A stretch of DNA of 48,203 nt from positions 1 to 48,203 of the forward strand of contig FMBT01000568.1 in assembly GCA_900095095.1 (NCBI GenBank). Reading direction: 5' to 3'. Position numbers and translations under genes: made by a program. Of the stretch, positions 20,700 to 31,941 are shown piece after piece. The notes under the pieces were generated by a model. The model made no database searches and was not told the origin of the DNA. It saw nothing but the letters and a program-made list of their open reading frames with translations. Position 1 is the first letter of the stretch. Each line of letters begins with the position of its first letter. Source of the DNA: Fragilariopsis cylindrus CCMP1102 (taxonomy: Eukaryota > Bacillariophyta > Bacillariophyceae > Bacillariales > Bacillariaceae).

Positions 20700-21585
20700 G
20701 ATATTATTGACTTTTGATTTGTTTGATTTTAGATTCTAGATTGATTTCAGATTGATCCGGTGTCGAAAGTGTCGTTTCGTTTTTCGTCGAATGCCCCCGA
20801 GATGCTTTTTACTTTCTTCTTCTTCCAATTGTCTTTGACAGAACTCTCGTTGTCTTGGCCTGGAGGGGGGGGGGGGGGGGTAGACGCCAATTTCTATTGT
20901 CTTCTTTCTGTGCGTCTTGATATATAGATATATCCAGTTTGAGACGACAATATCTTTCCTAGTGTATTATTGTTTCCTGCGGCGTTGCTTTGATGTTTTA
21001 TTTTATTTTTCAAATTGGCATTGCCTAAGCAAAAGGTGTATGTTGTGTTGCCTAAAGTTACAGTTGTTGCTCCTGCTTTGTCGCGCATTATTTTACTTGC
21101 GTACCCTGGATCAAGCAGACGAGCGAAGGCAAGACGTTCGCTTTCGCTTTTTTCACTTGATGTTGTCGCTCGAATTTGATGTTGACACGTGCAATTCGAA
21201 ATTTTTATTTCAACATTATATATACAACGTATATATAACATATAACTGGATTGCGCGATTTACCTAGAAATTCAAATTGACTCACGGGGCATTGCCATTC
21301 CCGCGCATTGGCGACTCACGAGACGAGCTTGACTCGTCACAGTGAGTGCCGCGAACCAATGAATTTAATTTTTCTTAGTATCGTGCGTGAGTTTCCACGC
21401 GTTCTGAACTTCGATTCGGCGACGTTCTCCCTATCGCGTAAAAAAGTTGCTTGCTTACCGCTAATATGACAGCAGCGCTCTCAATTTTTTTAAAATAGCA
21501 ACGAGCGCTGACAACAGAACTTTGCATTATTAATTATATTGATTGATTGCATTGTAGTTGAAATAAGAAAACCCAACAATCAAAG
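20700..21585. promoter_or_regulatory. Divergent promoter region between LRR and CK1 genes
   Basis: This 886-bp spacer separates ATGs pointing away from each other. It contains the G16 tract, several GACTCA/TGAGT-like half sites and an imperfect inverted repeat at 21314-21347 (ACTCAC and GACGAG paired with CTCGTC and GTGAGT). Such sites would suit bZIP proteins, which is inference. Confidence 0.35.
20865..20880. repeat. 16-bp homopolymer G tract
   Basis: Sixteen uninterrupted G lie about 165 bp upstream of the LRR gene ATG. A matching C16 tract lies upstream of the oxygenase gene at 27166. Confidence 0.9.
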
Positions 21586-23740
21586 ATGCAGTCTTCTATT
21601 TCGGTAAGTATATTATATTCGTATTTGTATATGATTAGTGTAGTAACATCGACGGCAGCAGCAATAACGACACACGGCAACAACGAACAACAAACATACC
21701 GTACCGACGATGGTTGGTTTCAGAGGAAGGCAAAAATAAAATCCAAATTACGCGCACGTAGACTTAGTACTGAATTCTACGTGATTCGCGTGAAAATGAC
21801 CGTTACTAATATATATATATTATATTATATATATACAATGTCACGATGGAAAACTACTATCAGTATTGGCCGGCCATGAGAAACAAAAACCATTTTGTTT
21901 AGATTACGGTAGAGGAAAGAGAGTCTTTCTCCCATCCATCCATCGTCTACTTTAGGAGAAAGATGGCACCTGGGAGAAAGGGAACGGCGATTGGTGAAGG
22001 ATTGTTGAGATAAAGTTATTCTTCAAGATAGTAGAATCAATCACGCGAATTAAAAAAAATCGTCATTGATCATCTGATCCGATGCGGGATGCCAATAGGA
22101 TTAATTTCCTTGCGGGAGATGGAGAAAGAGAGAGAGAGAGAGAGACAACTGAACGGCGCCGTGAGTTTTGTACGGTTGAGAAGAAGATTGATTCGATTCA
22201 CGATTCTTTTTTATTCGCTTCAACTTTCAACTCGATTGATTCCTCCGATTGATGTGTGCTGAGTTGACCACCTACCAACACAACAAACACAAACAAATCG
22301 TTTTATTCGCGGAGATTAGATGACTGGTCACGTGCCTTCCTATTCTCTTTAATATCTCTTCCACCACTAACGGTATGCTGAGAAAGAAAAAATAGAACGA
22401 TTGAATTCATTCCGCCCTACCTACTTACCTGTGATCGAAATAAGAAACTTCTACCTACGCCGCTTTCTCGCCCTCCTTCTCCGTTTTGTTATATTGATCC
22501 TTCATCAATCAACAATAATGACATGACACGAACACATACATACGTGATGGACTAGACCGTGCTGCTGATCGCTACTACTGCTGCTGCTGCTATTTATTAT
22601 TATTGCCGTCCCTCCCATTCCCATATTCAATGCGCTTTTTAATTTTCTATAACAATACCCGTCTCGTTTTATCTAATCCGTCTATTCTACTCTCTGCTCT
22701 CTCTCTCTCTCCCTCATTTCCTTTGTTATATCAATTAAATTAATCATTACAAAAAAAACAACAACAACTAACAATAACAGAAATATCGAATCACAAAACG
22801 TGTGGGTGGTGGTTCATTTGGTGATATTTATTTAGGTGTTGGTGCGAATGGTGAAAAGGTGGCTGTGAAATTTGAAAAAACATGGTGCACGTTGTCCACA
22901 ATTGCGTCATGAATATAAGGTATACCGAGAATTACAAAATGCACCAGGATTTGCAAAAGTTCATTACTTTGGTACACAAGATTCCTACAATTTAATGGTC
23001 ATGGATTTATTAGGTCCATCCCTCGAAGATCAATTTAATAAATGTGGTCGTCGATTCAGTTTGAAGACTGTTCTGATGGTGGCAGATCAAATGCTGGAAC
23101 GTGTGGAATTGATGCATTCACGTCATTTAATTCATCGTGATATCAAACCAGCAAATTTTGTCACGGATGGTGGTCGTGGTAATGGAAACTTCATTTATTG
23201 TATTGATTTTGGTTTATCAAAACGATATAGACATCCACGTACTCTACAACATATTCCACAACGTGAAGGACGATCCTTAACAGGAACACCACGGTATGCT
23301 TCTATCAATAATCATTTAGGTGTAGAACAATCCCGACGTGATGATTTAGAATCGATTGGATACGTCCTTGTTTATTTCCTGAAGGGTGGTTTACCATGGC
23401 AAGGATTGAAAGCAAAATCCGCCACTAAAAAAATATAAATTAATTATGGAAAAGAAACAATCAATAACAATTCCAGCATTATGTCAAGGTTGTCCATCTC
23501 AATTTGCGGAATACCTTGCCTATTGCCGATCATTGAAATTCGAAGCCAAACCTAATATTGCCTATTTTACGTGGTATGTTCCGTGATTTATTTAGAAGTC
23601 AAGGTTATACTAACAACCATTCAAGTTTGGATTGGGATTGGAATCGTCATGATGCAACAGCTGCTGGAGCTGGTGCTGCGGATGCACGTGGTACCGGTAC
23701 TGGTACTGGTGCAGATGGTATGGAAGAAGGACGGTATTAA
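21586..23740 (+). CDS. Casein kinase 1 family Ser/Thr protein kinase, frame-broken
   Basis: Exon 1 (21586-21603) codes MQSSIS; exon 2 starts at 22781 with [19 protein letters not shown], the CK1 glycine loop. Then come VAVKFEK (ATP lysine), [22 protein letters not shown], the catalytic loop [46 protein letters not shown] and LPWQGLKA, all CK1 signatures in the right order. The tail is Gly/Thr-rich and short (ends MEEGRY), without a long regulatory domain. Three one-base excesses break the frame: A6 at 22875-22880, A7 at 23427-23433 and T4 at 23565-23568. Removing one base at each restores the family sequence. Amino-acid conservation is otherwise high, so this is either sequence error or a very young pseudogene. 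Divergent from the LRR gene. Confidence 0.85.
21604..22780 (+). other. Long first intron of the CK1 gene, phase 0
   Basis: The donor is TCG|GTAAGT and the acceptor is AATAACAG|AAATAT. At 1,177 bp it is much longer than the other introns here. It contains a GA repeat at about 22126-22145 and CT-rich stretches near the 3' end. A long intron just after a six-codon first exon often holds regulatory sequence. Confidence 0.7.
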
Positions 23741-25419
23741 ATAAATAGAAGTAACTTACTTTATGAATAATAAATAAAAAAGTACCATCATCATCCGTTC
23801 CCCCCCATGCGGTGAGTGACATTCTATTTTATGCAAAGACCGACCACCAAGACATCAATCAAATCAAATCAAATCAAATCAAATCAAGATTATTAGAACA
23901 CGAAGAATAAGGCCTTTCGTGCTATATACTATAGGTACAAAAAGAGCAAGAAACATACACACCCCCTTTCCGTCTATCCAAAAACTCGTTTTCGCCATTT
24001 TGCGTTTCGTGTACGGTATGGGGAAGTAACTAACTAACTTTATCAGAAGAAAAAGACACAAAACAAGAACAAAGAAACGTTTACTTCCTCTCGTGTCCTT
24101 ATTTTATCGTATCGCACCAATTCATGCGTTCGATGTTTTACGGGATGTGGGGGAAGTATTATACAAGAGAGAATGGAATGATTGTGGGTGGAGCTAGCAG
24201 AGAGGACTTATTAAGCCTGCGATCGTTTTCAATTCTCTTCATCATCATTATTGGTTATCATCAATATATATACATTATCATCAATTATCATCAATTAACA
24301 ACAAACTTTACACGAGAACTAACTATTTACTAATATCATTACATTACATATATAACTACTTGCATATTGTTTAATACACATACACACATTCTATTGTCTA
24401 ACTCTAGTAGCACCATGCATACATTGCCACAGAAAGCTGCTTCATGATAGCTTTGTAGAAAAAATCACTGCAAACACATACGTGTTGTCTATTATGTTCA
24501 GATAAATTATATTAAGCTTTCACATTGGGGAGATACTAAGGACTATATCCATGTTAGAGAGACTCGAAAACACCACTTTTTCTTTCAGTTACCGGTAATG
24601 CTTGTACGGTAAAGCTATCAAATAATTGGGGTCTTTTTTTAAAGGGGTGTGCATCTTCCTCAAAAAAAGGACGGATACTACTAGTAGGTCTCACTACCAG
24701 TTGTTAATTTTTGCGCGTAATTAAGACATGCTAATTTAGTCTATCAGGTTGCCTATTTTAGCAGGAAATCTAGAACCTTATGGATGTTAATATATGAATT
24801 CTGTGTAGTATAATATTTTAGATGGGAGTCTTCAAATCTGGAAAGATATTGTTTATTGATAGAGTTGCACACAGTTGAATGATATATAGTTTTACTAGTA
24901 TTTGCTAGTTATTTTTTGGGCATTATTTAGTTTTTTGAGTGATAGCGTGTTAATAAGGCTCAAAATTTTCACCCGATAACCCCCTGCGCGTTTAGCGCGC
25001 GCTGGAGGAAGTAGATTGTGAACCAGTTTTTTGGACTAGTAACACTAGTACGCGCCATACCTCGCGACAGGAAAATTATTTGAGAATTTAAACAAAAATC
25101 ATTCTTGAGGATACGGTAACTATCTGTACGACAACGGGAATTCGCTCGATCCATACTAGTACCTCCATTATGATATATCGATCTGTTTAATACAAACTTA
25201 CTTCTTAGACGAACATAAATAAGAGAGGTGGACGATTGCGGATCGAATAGTAGAATAGAGTAAGAGATAAAAGTAATAGTAAAGAAAAGTCTACTAGTGT
25301 TATATATTGATAAAACGTCTCTCGTCTTGTTTTTACTATTAGAGCCTTGCTATATTCTGCTAGTTCTGTTATTCATTTTATTGATTTATTATATTGCTAT
25401 TTATTTATTATTTATTTAT
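23741..25419. other. Intergenic, no supported gene
   Basis: AT-rich sequence lies between the CK1 and oxygenase stop codons (convergent genes). It has an AAATC pentamer run at about 23858-23886 and a CG-rich short hairpin (GCGCG/CGCGC) near 24986-25000. No gene or RNA is recognised. Confidence 0.45.
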
Positions 25420-26900
25420 TCATCCAAATCTCATTATACTACTCCTATATTGTATATCAGGTGATGAATGCAATACATCAATATCACGAAATATAATAAT
25501 TTCAATCTCACCTGGTATATATTTTGGTCTTATTATATATTCTTCTAATAATTGCTCTTGTAATTGCTCTTGTTCTTTTATATCTGCACTATCGTCATCG
25601 TCATTACTATTATCCTCATCATTAGAAGCAGCAGTAGTAGTAGTAGTAGTTGTACTTGTTGCAGTAGTATAGAATATAGATTTTTCAACTGTACTCCATT
25701 GTTCATATTTTAATTTAATGATATGTGGTAATACACCAGTACCATGATAATTATTTTCATATGGAAACCTAAAATACATGTTTATTATTTAAATGATACT
25801 GCTCCTTCTTGTTATTTTGACCATCATTCGTCGGTGATGACTGTTGTTGTGGTTGTAAATGACCATAATCTTGATGCCATGCGTGTTTAGTTTTATCCCC
25901 CATTTTATTATTTTGTGTTGCAGCAACACCAACAACATCTGTCCAATGATATGGTGTATCATTATCATTATCATTATCATTATCATTATTTTCATCTGCA
26001 GTTGAATTGCACAACGATCCAATTGCATTTATAAATTTCATCCCCAGTTGGTATAGCGGCATTATTATTTGTCTCATCACCACCTAAATATTGTTTAATA
26101 CTTTAGTGATTTCAGTAAATCTTACTGTTGTGGGTGCTGATGATTTCTCGTCGTGATTAGAACTCTGATTATTATTCTTATTATTTTGTTGTTGTTTTCT
26201 CCAATACCCAATCAATGGTTTATTTTTTGATAATTCATCATATCGTTGTTCACTACTCATATAATTATATATAGGTGGTTGTATATTACGCGTAGGCGTA
26301 GACGTAGGCCCTACCATTGTCACTGTTGTTGTCAGCATTGACATCAAATATCATATCACAACGTATAGCATTTCTTAATTCATTACGAAATTCTGTACAT
26401 GAATTAAATGTTTTTGAAAACTCAATATTGGGGAATAGGTCGTCAAATGAATATGTATCATAATGTTTATGATGAATACTATTACGTCTGGTAGTATCCA
26501 TTACTTGATTTGGTTGTAATAGAATATTAACGTCGTCTTTGTCGTCACAAGAATTATAAAAATCATATAATTTTGCATTATCTTCATTTGACTTTTGTAA
26601 TATTAATTCTTTACGTATATCATCATCTAAGATAACTGTACTCATTATACTACTACTACTACTACTACTACTACTGGTTGCTTCTTTCGTTTCAGTTGTC
26701 GAGAATTGTTGCGACGACGATGATGACGACGACGAAGATGACGAAGATGACGTTGAATAATAAATTGAATTCGTACTCGTAGTAGTAAGCCCATCCACTA
26801 CTACTATTTGTTGTACAACAACGACGACAAAAACTACATAATAATAAGCAACCGCCATTAACCTCAATAATGATGGTGATACTTTGACTAGTACCTTCAT
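25420..26900 (-). CDS. Fe(II)/2-oxoglutarate oxygenase-like protein (PhyH-like), frame-broken
   Basis: The gene starts at ATG 26900 with a hydrophobic leader (MKVLVKVSPSLLRLMAVAYYYVV...), suggesting the secretory route. A poly-Ser/Thr linker and an acidic domain follow. The oxygenase core is near the C-terminus: KHAWHQDYGH (HxD iron ligands), FPYENNYHGTGVLPHI, then YIPGEIEIIIFRDIDVLHSSPD (distal His) and QYRSSIMRF (2-oxoglutarate Arg). The gene ends RFG with TGA at 25420-25422. The four parts lie in different frames. Shifts fall at about 26309-26311 (extra base in GGG), 26094-26096 (A run one short), 26001-26010 (extra base) and 25771-25774 (extra base in T4). Substrate is unknown. Sequence error and pseudogene are both possible. 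Family assignment rests on the motif order. Confidence 0.7.
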
Positions 26901-27165
26901 CGTAATCCTTTTTAAGTCTATGTACTATTACTCTACTACAGTTCTACTGTTTGTTTTCGATTTTGCGCGCCACATACATCACAACAACATGACATGCCTC
27001 GTTTGTACTAGTATGATGGATCTGCTGATGTGTGGTGAAGGAGGAACTTGTTAGCCAATTCAGCCATGCTTCTTGGGTCGTTTTTTTGAAGTTGTACATT
27101 TAGTTAAGGTCACGAATCAATCGAATCCCTCGATTTAGTCTAAAAAATCACGGAATATTCGGAAT

Positions 27166-27181
27166 CCCCCCCCCCCCCCCC
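27166..27181. repeat. 16-bp homopolymer C tract
   Basis: Sixteen uninterrupted C lie about 265 bp upstream of the oxygenase ATG and 330 bp upstream of the plus-strand gene at 27511. Confidence 0.9.
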
Positions 27182-27510
27182 TGATTCTCGTCTCGCCATC
27201 ATTTGCGTCATGGCATGCTTTTCCTTTTTACGGGTTAAGTAACTTCGAACGTGATTAAAAAATATAAAGTTGCCCTCGGACATCGATCGGACGACGCAAT
27301 TTTTTCAAATTTTGAATATATTTAATAAAATTGAAATGCAACTCACCGTAACTCACCTACGGTACGCGATGAGAACGAAGCAACTTTCACGGAAGTAATC
27401 ATAAGATTGACTGACCGACTTAGTTATGTGTTTTGCTCGTGCCTTTGTCTACGTGTAGAGATTATCGCACAAATATCAAGAGCATAATAATAATAATAAC
27501 AGTAATAATA

Positions 27511-28900
27511 ATGCTCGAGGTAGATGCGGATGATGGTGGCGTGGCAGGTACTACCACTGCTACTACTAACGGAGCGGCGGCAGAGGCGGCGGCAGCGGAG
27601 GCGGCGACAGAGGCAGTGGCTGCTCCGCCCGCCGCCACTACTTGGAATGCCGATCATATACGTGTGAAAATAGTAAAAGATTGTGGTGATCACCTACAAG
27701 TGAAAATAATAAAAGATTGTGGCGACGAGGACATAGAAGTGAAAATAGAAAAAGAAAAAGAGGATGGTCATCGTGGCAATAGTAGAATATATGATCATAA
27801 TAATATCACATATAACACGAACACGACCTGCATGGAGATTACAATTTCAAATTGGATTAATCATACGAAAGTCATAAAAGAATCAGAAAAAAATGTATCC
27901 AATTGGACTCTGTTTTGGGCATATTTTTTAATTGTGGTTGGGAACCCATTTAGTGACGATTTCGTCTTCGTCCTATTCTTCGTACATGGCCTCTTTTGTT
28001 GGGGTGGAATGGATCTTTTGCATAAACGATTCAATAACACTATTATTACCGTTCATAGCACCAATGGTAGTACGCGTACTATTAGTAACAATAGTAATAG
28101 CAGTAATAATAATAATGCAGTAGTAGTAGAACCCGTGACGAAAAATGAAATTTTGGTACAGACTGCTCAGAAAAAGATATTTTGTCCTGCCCCTACCGAT
28201 AGAGCATTCCATTTTGGTAATTTTTATCAACCAGACAAAAAATTCTCTCTGGAGAATGTTCATGAAATTATTGCTGTCGAGCATGAAGAATTCGTCTATG
28301 CAGTAAGTATATTATGGTATCTTTGCAGATCTTTGGTTCCTAGGAAAAACTATTGTGTGGAAATGATAGCAACAACAACAACAACAACAACAATAACAAC
28401 AACAGATGATGACAACGATGATAATGCAGTCATAACGAAGACCATACTGGTTCGTGATCTTCAAGATATGGAAACCGCTCGGTATATCCAGAACCAATTA
28501 GATGACTTTTTGTTTGTTCAAAACCATCAAGATCGGTATCATAGATATATAGATGATGATGATGATGATGACGATAAAGACGTCGAATCGAACGACAAGT
28601 TCAATGACGAAGAAGAGGAGATGACAACCATGAAGGCTACAACAACAACAACCGAGATACCTTTATCGAGTGCGAATAACACTACAACAGAACTATTGCC
28701 TGTCTTTGACAATAGGTATGTGTAGTGAGTGACCGGGTGAGTGAGTGATGAGGAGATATTGTCATACCACAAATAGGACGAGATGGCAACCACGAGGACT
28801 ACAACCCGAGAGGCCCGGTGACAGCGCCGCCGTCGCCGTCGCGCTAAAAATGCATGGAAGTGTTGATGCGACTAATGTGAAGCAAACATCCGTGCTATGA
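27511..28900 (+). CDS. Unknown protein with two hydrophobic segments, two exons
   Basis: Exons 27511-28715 and 28777-28900 give about 442 aa. I start at the first ATG (27511), since the upstream frame has none. The N-terminus is Ala/Thr-rich. Three short related units follow (HIRVKIVKDCGD, HLQVKIIKDCGD, DIEVKIEKEKED). At about residue 130 comes a hydrophobic stretch WTLFWAYFLIVVGNPF-DDFVFVLFFVHGLFCW, probably one re-entrant or two membrane spans. Then a polar Asn/Thr-rich part, FCPAPTDRAFHFGNFYQPDKKF, and acidic Asp/Glu runs. Without splicing, the frame ends at TAG 28723-28725. With the 61-bp intron removed it continues 41 codons to TGA 28898-28900 through GC-rich, codon-like sequence. No family is recognised. 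Divergent from the oxygenase gene. Confidence 0.6.
28716..28776 (+). other. Candidate 61-bp intron containing the first stop codon
   Basis: The donor is AATAG|GTATGT and the acceptor is CAAATAG|GACG, in phase 2. Splicing removes the TAG at 28723 and joins DNR to TRWQPRGLQPERPG in frame. The length is at the short end of introns in this window. Confidence 0.55.
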
Positions 28901-29285
28901 TCTCAGCACGTGATGACCAATTCAACAATCCATATTCAATGTACATTTAAAAAGTAGAAATGTAATTTAAGAGAAATATATTTAAAATAAAGAAAGTCAT
29001 TGTGTCTTTATAGTTGTATTCTAATAAAAGGCTTACTTGATTGGTTAGTGCATATAGCAAGTAAATTTTCAGTTGCTCCTCCATTATCACGGTGGTTTAA
29101 ACAACATTTACGGATCAATCTTTTCAGAACTAATTCCATTGTAGTTTTTATTACAGTTAATAGCTTTGAAAGAAAATGCTAAAGAAAAGTTTATAGTAAT
29201 AGTTTAATGAATAACACAGTAATAAATTAATATGTAATATTCTACAATACTACCATGGTAAATATACATAGTCTGGAAGATATTT
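28901..29285. other. Short intergenic region between convergent genes
   Basis: AT-rich sequence between convergent stop codons. It is likely shared 3' flank, with AATAAA-like sequences near 28985. Nothing else is recognised. Confidence 0.4.
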
Positions 29286-30941
29286 TTAAAGAATTTTTGA
29301 AACTCCTGGAATGGACCAAATGATATAAGCTAATGTCCAATCAAAGATTAATGCCAAGACACAGGAGAATAAAAACCCGGCCATGATCCAACCACCATCT
29401 GTACCATTGATGCTAGTAGCATTCATGACAAGCTGCCAGCATTTAACTGCGGCCGGGACAGGCAAGATCATTTGTATTAAGTAGGCAGTGTACATAGACT
29501 TGGAAAAAAAATCAGTAAAGAAGTATCTGGTATTAACAAGATCCATAAAGAAGATAGTAATAGCAAGACCAAATGGAATGGACTGGATGCCATATACAAA
29601 TGCAAGAATGAAGTTAAGAACTGGTGTTGGTTTACTTGTAAGAAAGCAAATAACAAATGCAACTGCCGAAACAAGAGCCCACAAGTAGATTACAATTCGA
29701 GACTTGTTTACTTTGATTTCCTCGATCCAATTGTTACGTGCTGCTAAAGCTCCACCAAAGAAAAACACAATAAAACCCCAATATGATTGCCAGAAAAATG
29801 GAACAGTGAGGGCAAAGTCAAATGGTGGAAAGAATAAGGTTGTTATAGCTGCAGCCAAACCAAGAATTAAGCTAATTCCAAACAAAGCCAAAGTAGAAGG
29901 ACATTTGACCTGCGGACTCCATTTTTCACCACAAATGTAGGCGTAAGCAATGTTAAATACGATCAATTGCAAAAGAAACCAAGCAACACTCGTATCGAAT
30001 ACACCTGATGGGAGATTATATCTTCCTTCAAAAATATACGAACCCTCCGATGTGTAGGGATAGAGGGTGAATCCCAAAAATACAAGAGGAATACCAAGTC
30101 GTTTCACACGTTCAAATAGAAATGAATATCTTCCTCTCTTATCCAAAGAAAATGGACAGAAATACCCAGAATAGAAAAAGAAGATGTGCATGAAGAAACT
30201 ATTCAAAAAAAGCTCGATAAAAGCGAGTACAATAATACCCCAATTGGAACCTGGATCTTCTGCAGGAACATATTCTCCAGGTGGAAATGGCAAATTGAAT
30301 ATATATATAACATGTGATATGATCACAAGGCACGTGAGGAAGATCTTGATATTGTTGATAAAATCAATTTTCTGTTTTGTTGCTGGAATTGTTGGGGTCG
30401 TTTCCTTTTGTTCTTGTTCTCCTTGCTCGAGCTCATTAGCTACAGTTGCTGGTACGCCTTCTTCTTCGTCTTCTTCATCTTGTGATGGCGATGGCGTTGA
30501 CTTGGTTACTGACAATGGTGCTACAACTTGAGTTGTTGTTCCATCATGGCTGTTGTCTTCTTCTCCTTCTTCTTCTTCTGTACTAAACAAACATTTCCAA
30601 AGGTAACAGAAAAGTAACTTCAATGGTACTCCACCAATAATCAATAGAGGAGTGGCTATACGATATCCAATAGGGAGAGGATTATAAAGACCAACATCAG
30701 CGTTCATCAGGAATGACCAAAGGATGAAGAAAATAATTCCACTAACTAAGTAGACCGGTGAATAGTGTTTTGACTTTGTTGAGTTAGACCAAATCCACTG
30801 TGATACAACATACTGCGTCAAAACTGTTGCGAAAGCAACAAGAAAATTGGTGAGACATACTATCTTCACGTCATACATTGACTGTTGAGATTCATCCCAG
30901 TCAGCATATAAGATACTGAAAGATGTCGAGTTGCTTTCCAT
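29286..30941 (-). CDS. Acyltransferase-3 family integral membrane protein
   Basis: A 551-aa single-exon protein, intact. Two or three hydrophobic segments lie before residue 120. A polar acidic loop of about 70 residues (EEEEGEEDN..., DEEDEEEG) follows. From KIDFINNIKIFLTCLVIISH (His 210) the acyltransferase-3 core begins. FMHIFFFYSGYFCPF and ERVKRLGIPLVFLGF follow, which match the conserved His, FFFxSGYF and Arg motifs of the OafA/glucan-biosynthesis-C type. About eight more membrane spans run to the C-terminus (WSIPGVSKIL). Family members move acyl groups onto sugars or other acceptors across a membrane. The acceptor here is unknown. A eukaryotic copy of this mainly bacterial family is known in algae and animals, so transfer need not be recent. 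Confidence 0.85.
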   Translation of the reverse strand: MESNSTSFSILYADWDESQQSMYDVKIVCLTNFLVAFATVLTQYVVSQWIWSNSTKSKHYSPVYLVSGIIFFILWSFLMNADVGLYNPLPIGYRIATPLLIIGGVPLKLLFCYLWKCLFSTEEEEGEEDNSHDGTTTQVVAPLSVTKSTPSPSQDEEDEEEGVPATVANELEQGEQEQKETTPTIPATKQKIDFINNIKIFLTCLVIISHVIYIFNLPFPPGEYVPAEDPGSNWGIIVLAFIELFLNSFFMHIFFFYSGYFCPFSLDKRGRYSFLFERVKRLGIPLVFLGFTLYPYTSEGSYIFEGRYNLPSGVFDTSVAWFLLQLIVFNIAYAYICGEKWSPQVKCPSTLALFGISLILGLAAAITTLFFPPFDFALTVPFFWQSYWGFIVFFFGGALAARNNWIEEIKVNKSRIVIYLWALVSAVAFVICFLTSKPTPVLNFILAFVYGIQSIPFGLAITIFFMDLVNTRYFFTDFFSKSMYTAYLIQMILPVPAAVKCWQLVMNATSINGTDGGWIMAGFLFSCVLALIFDWTLAYIIWSIPGVSKIL

Positions 30942-31250
30942 AATGATTGTCTTTGTCTTGTTTTTTGTTGATGATGAATGTTATTCGTTCCTATTTTTAT
31001 AAGCAATCGAATTATAATATTATGTGTTTATGATGACTTGAATACGTATGGTACTTCTACACTTGCGTCGAATGTAAATATTACCATTTTGTACTACTAG
31101 CTTTTCTAATATGATACTGCTGTACAATTAATTGTCCTCTATTCGTGGTAGCTACAAAATTAAATCGTGCTTTTTTATTCGTGTTACAGTAGCGTAAATC
31201 AAATCACAGCGGCAATGTTCCACTGACCAAGTTCTTCTCATTCGTGTTTA

Positions 31251-31607
31251 GCACAATGTTGGAGATAATAAGTATGAAGATCTCACTTCCATCGCTACAA
31301 TCAACGTTGACCAACACAATAATCATCACATCACTTCAATCGACGTAATTGATGATGGCAAAAAACAAACAGCAACATCAGCACCACCAGCAATAGCAAT
31401 AGCAATATCGGGCTCAATATGATAATCACAACCAGCGAGAAGAATCCGAATAACAGCAATAACGAGGACGTGGGCGAGGAATTTTTTCTGAATACTACGA
31501 CAGTCATGACAGATGTTGGGTGTTTTAAAGAAATAAAATCAGACGTAGAGAAGTGTGTAGTACTTTTTAGATCTTTGAAATTTCTATTCAATATTATATT
31601 TTACTAA
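31251..31607 (+). CDS. Possible exon(s) of an unknown protein, broken frame
   Basis: After a pyrimidine-rich acceptor-like CGTGTTTAG at about 31250, a frame reads HNVGDNKYEDLTSIATINVD and then HITSIDVIDDGKKQTAT, to a stop near 31423. An overlapping frame (ATG 31419) continues MIITTSEKNPNNSNNEDVGE to TAA near 31607. The composition resembles coding sequence, and the two halves may be one exon with a one-base shift. There is no recognised family and no upstream exon found. Confidence 0.25.
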
Positions 31608-31693
31608 GAAATAAAATCAAAATCAAATTAAAGATCTGTATCTGTTCTACTATTTATTATTCTTTTTGTTGTTGTTGTACTAATTGGTGATAC

Positions 31694-31933
31694 CTACCTT
31701 TCTTTCGTTGTGACGTTGTTATCCTGATGCATTCTTTTTAATTCTTCGTCGTCAATTTCACTCACTTGCTGTAATCCTTTTCCAATTTTAATCTTGACTT
31801 CATCTTGAATCTCGATCACCTCCTGTAATGGTTTCCTATTTTTTTTAATCGAATTTGATTTTTCGTGGACGGCAGATCGACCATGGAACAACTGCCGGAA
31901 AGCGAACTTGTATTTACTAGTAGTCGAGGTCAT
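31694..31933 (-). CDS. Small hypothetical protein or first exon
   Basis: 79 aa from ATG 31933 to TAG at 31694. It is basic at the start (YKFAFRQLFHGRSAVHEKS). Two similar charged units follow: LQEVIEIQDEVKIKIGK and LQQVSEIDDEELKRMH. A donor-like AAAG|GTAGGT overlaps the stop, so it may be a first exon spliced onward to the left. No partner exon is identified and no family is recognised. Confidence 0.35.
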   Translation of the reverse strand: MTSTTSKYKFAFRQLFHGRSAVHEKSNSIKKNRKPLQEVIEIQDEVKIKIGKGLQQVSEIDDEELKRMHQDNNVTTKER

Positions 31934-31941
31934 AAATCCAA

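Noticed and set aside
21586..21879. 97-codon plus-strand frame as a separate protein
   Set aside because: A perfect GTAAGT follows the sixth codon, and joining MQSSIS to [12 protein letters not shown] gives a normal CK1 start; the rest is intron.
23427..23445. Euplotes-type +1 frameshifting at a stop codon in CK1
   Set aside because: One of the three breaks could be read that way, but the other two lie well before any stop, so a common stop-linked mechanism does not fit.
28303..28328. Possible 26-bp intron (GTAAGT ... GCAG) in the unknown membrane-protein gene
   Set aside because: Removal shifts the frame into a stop, and the unspliced reading is open.
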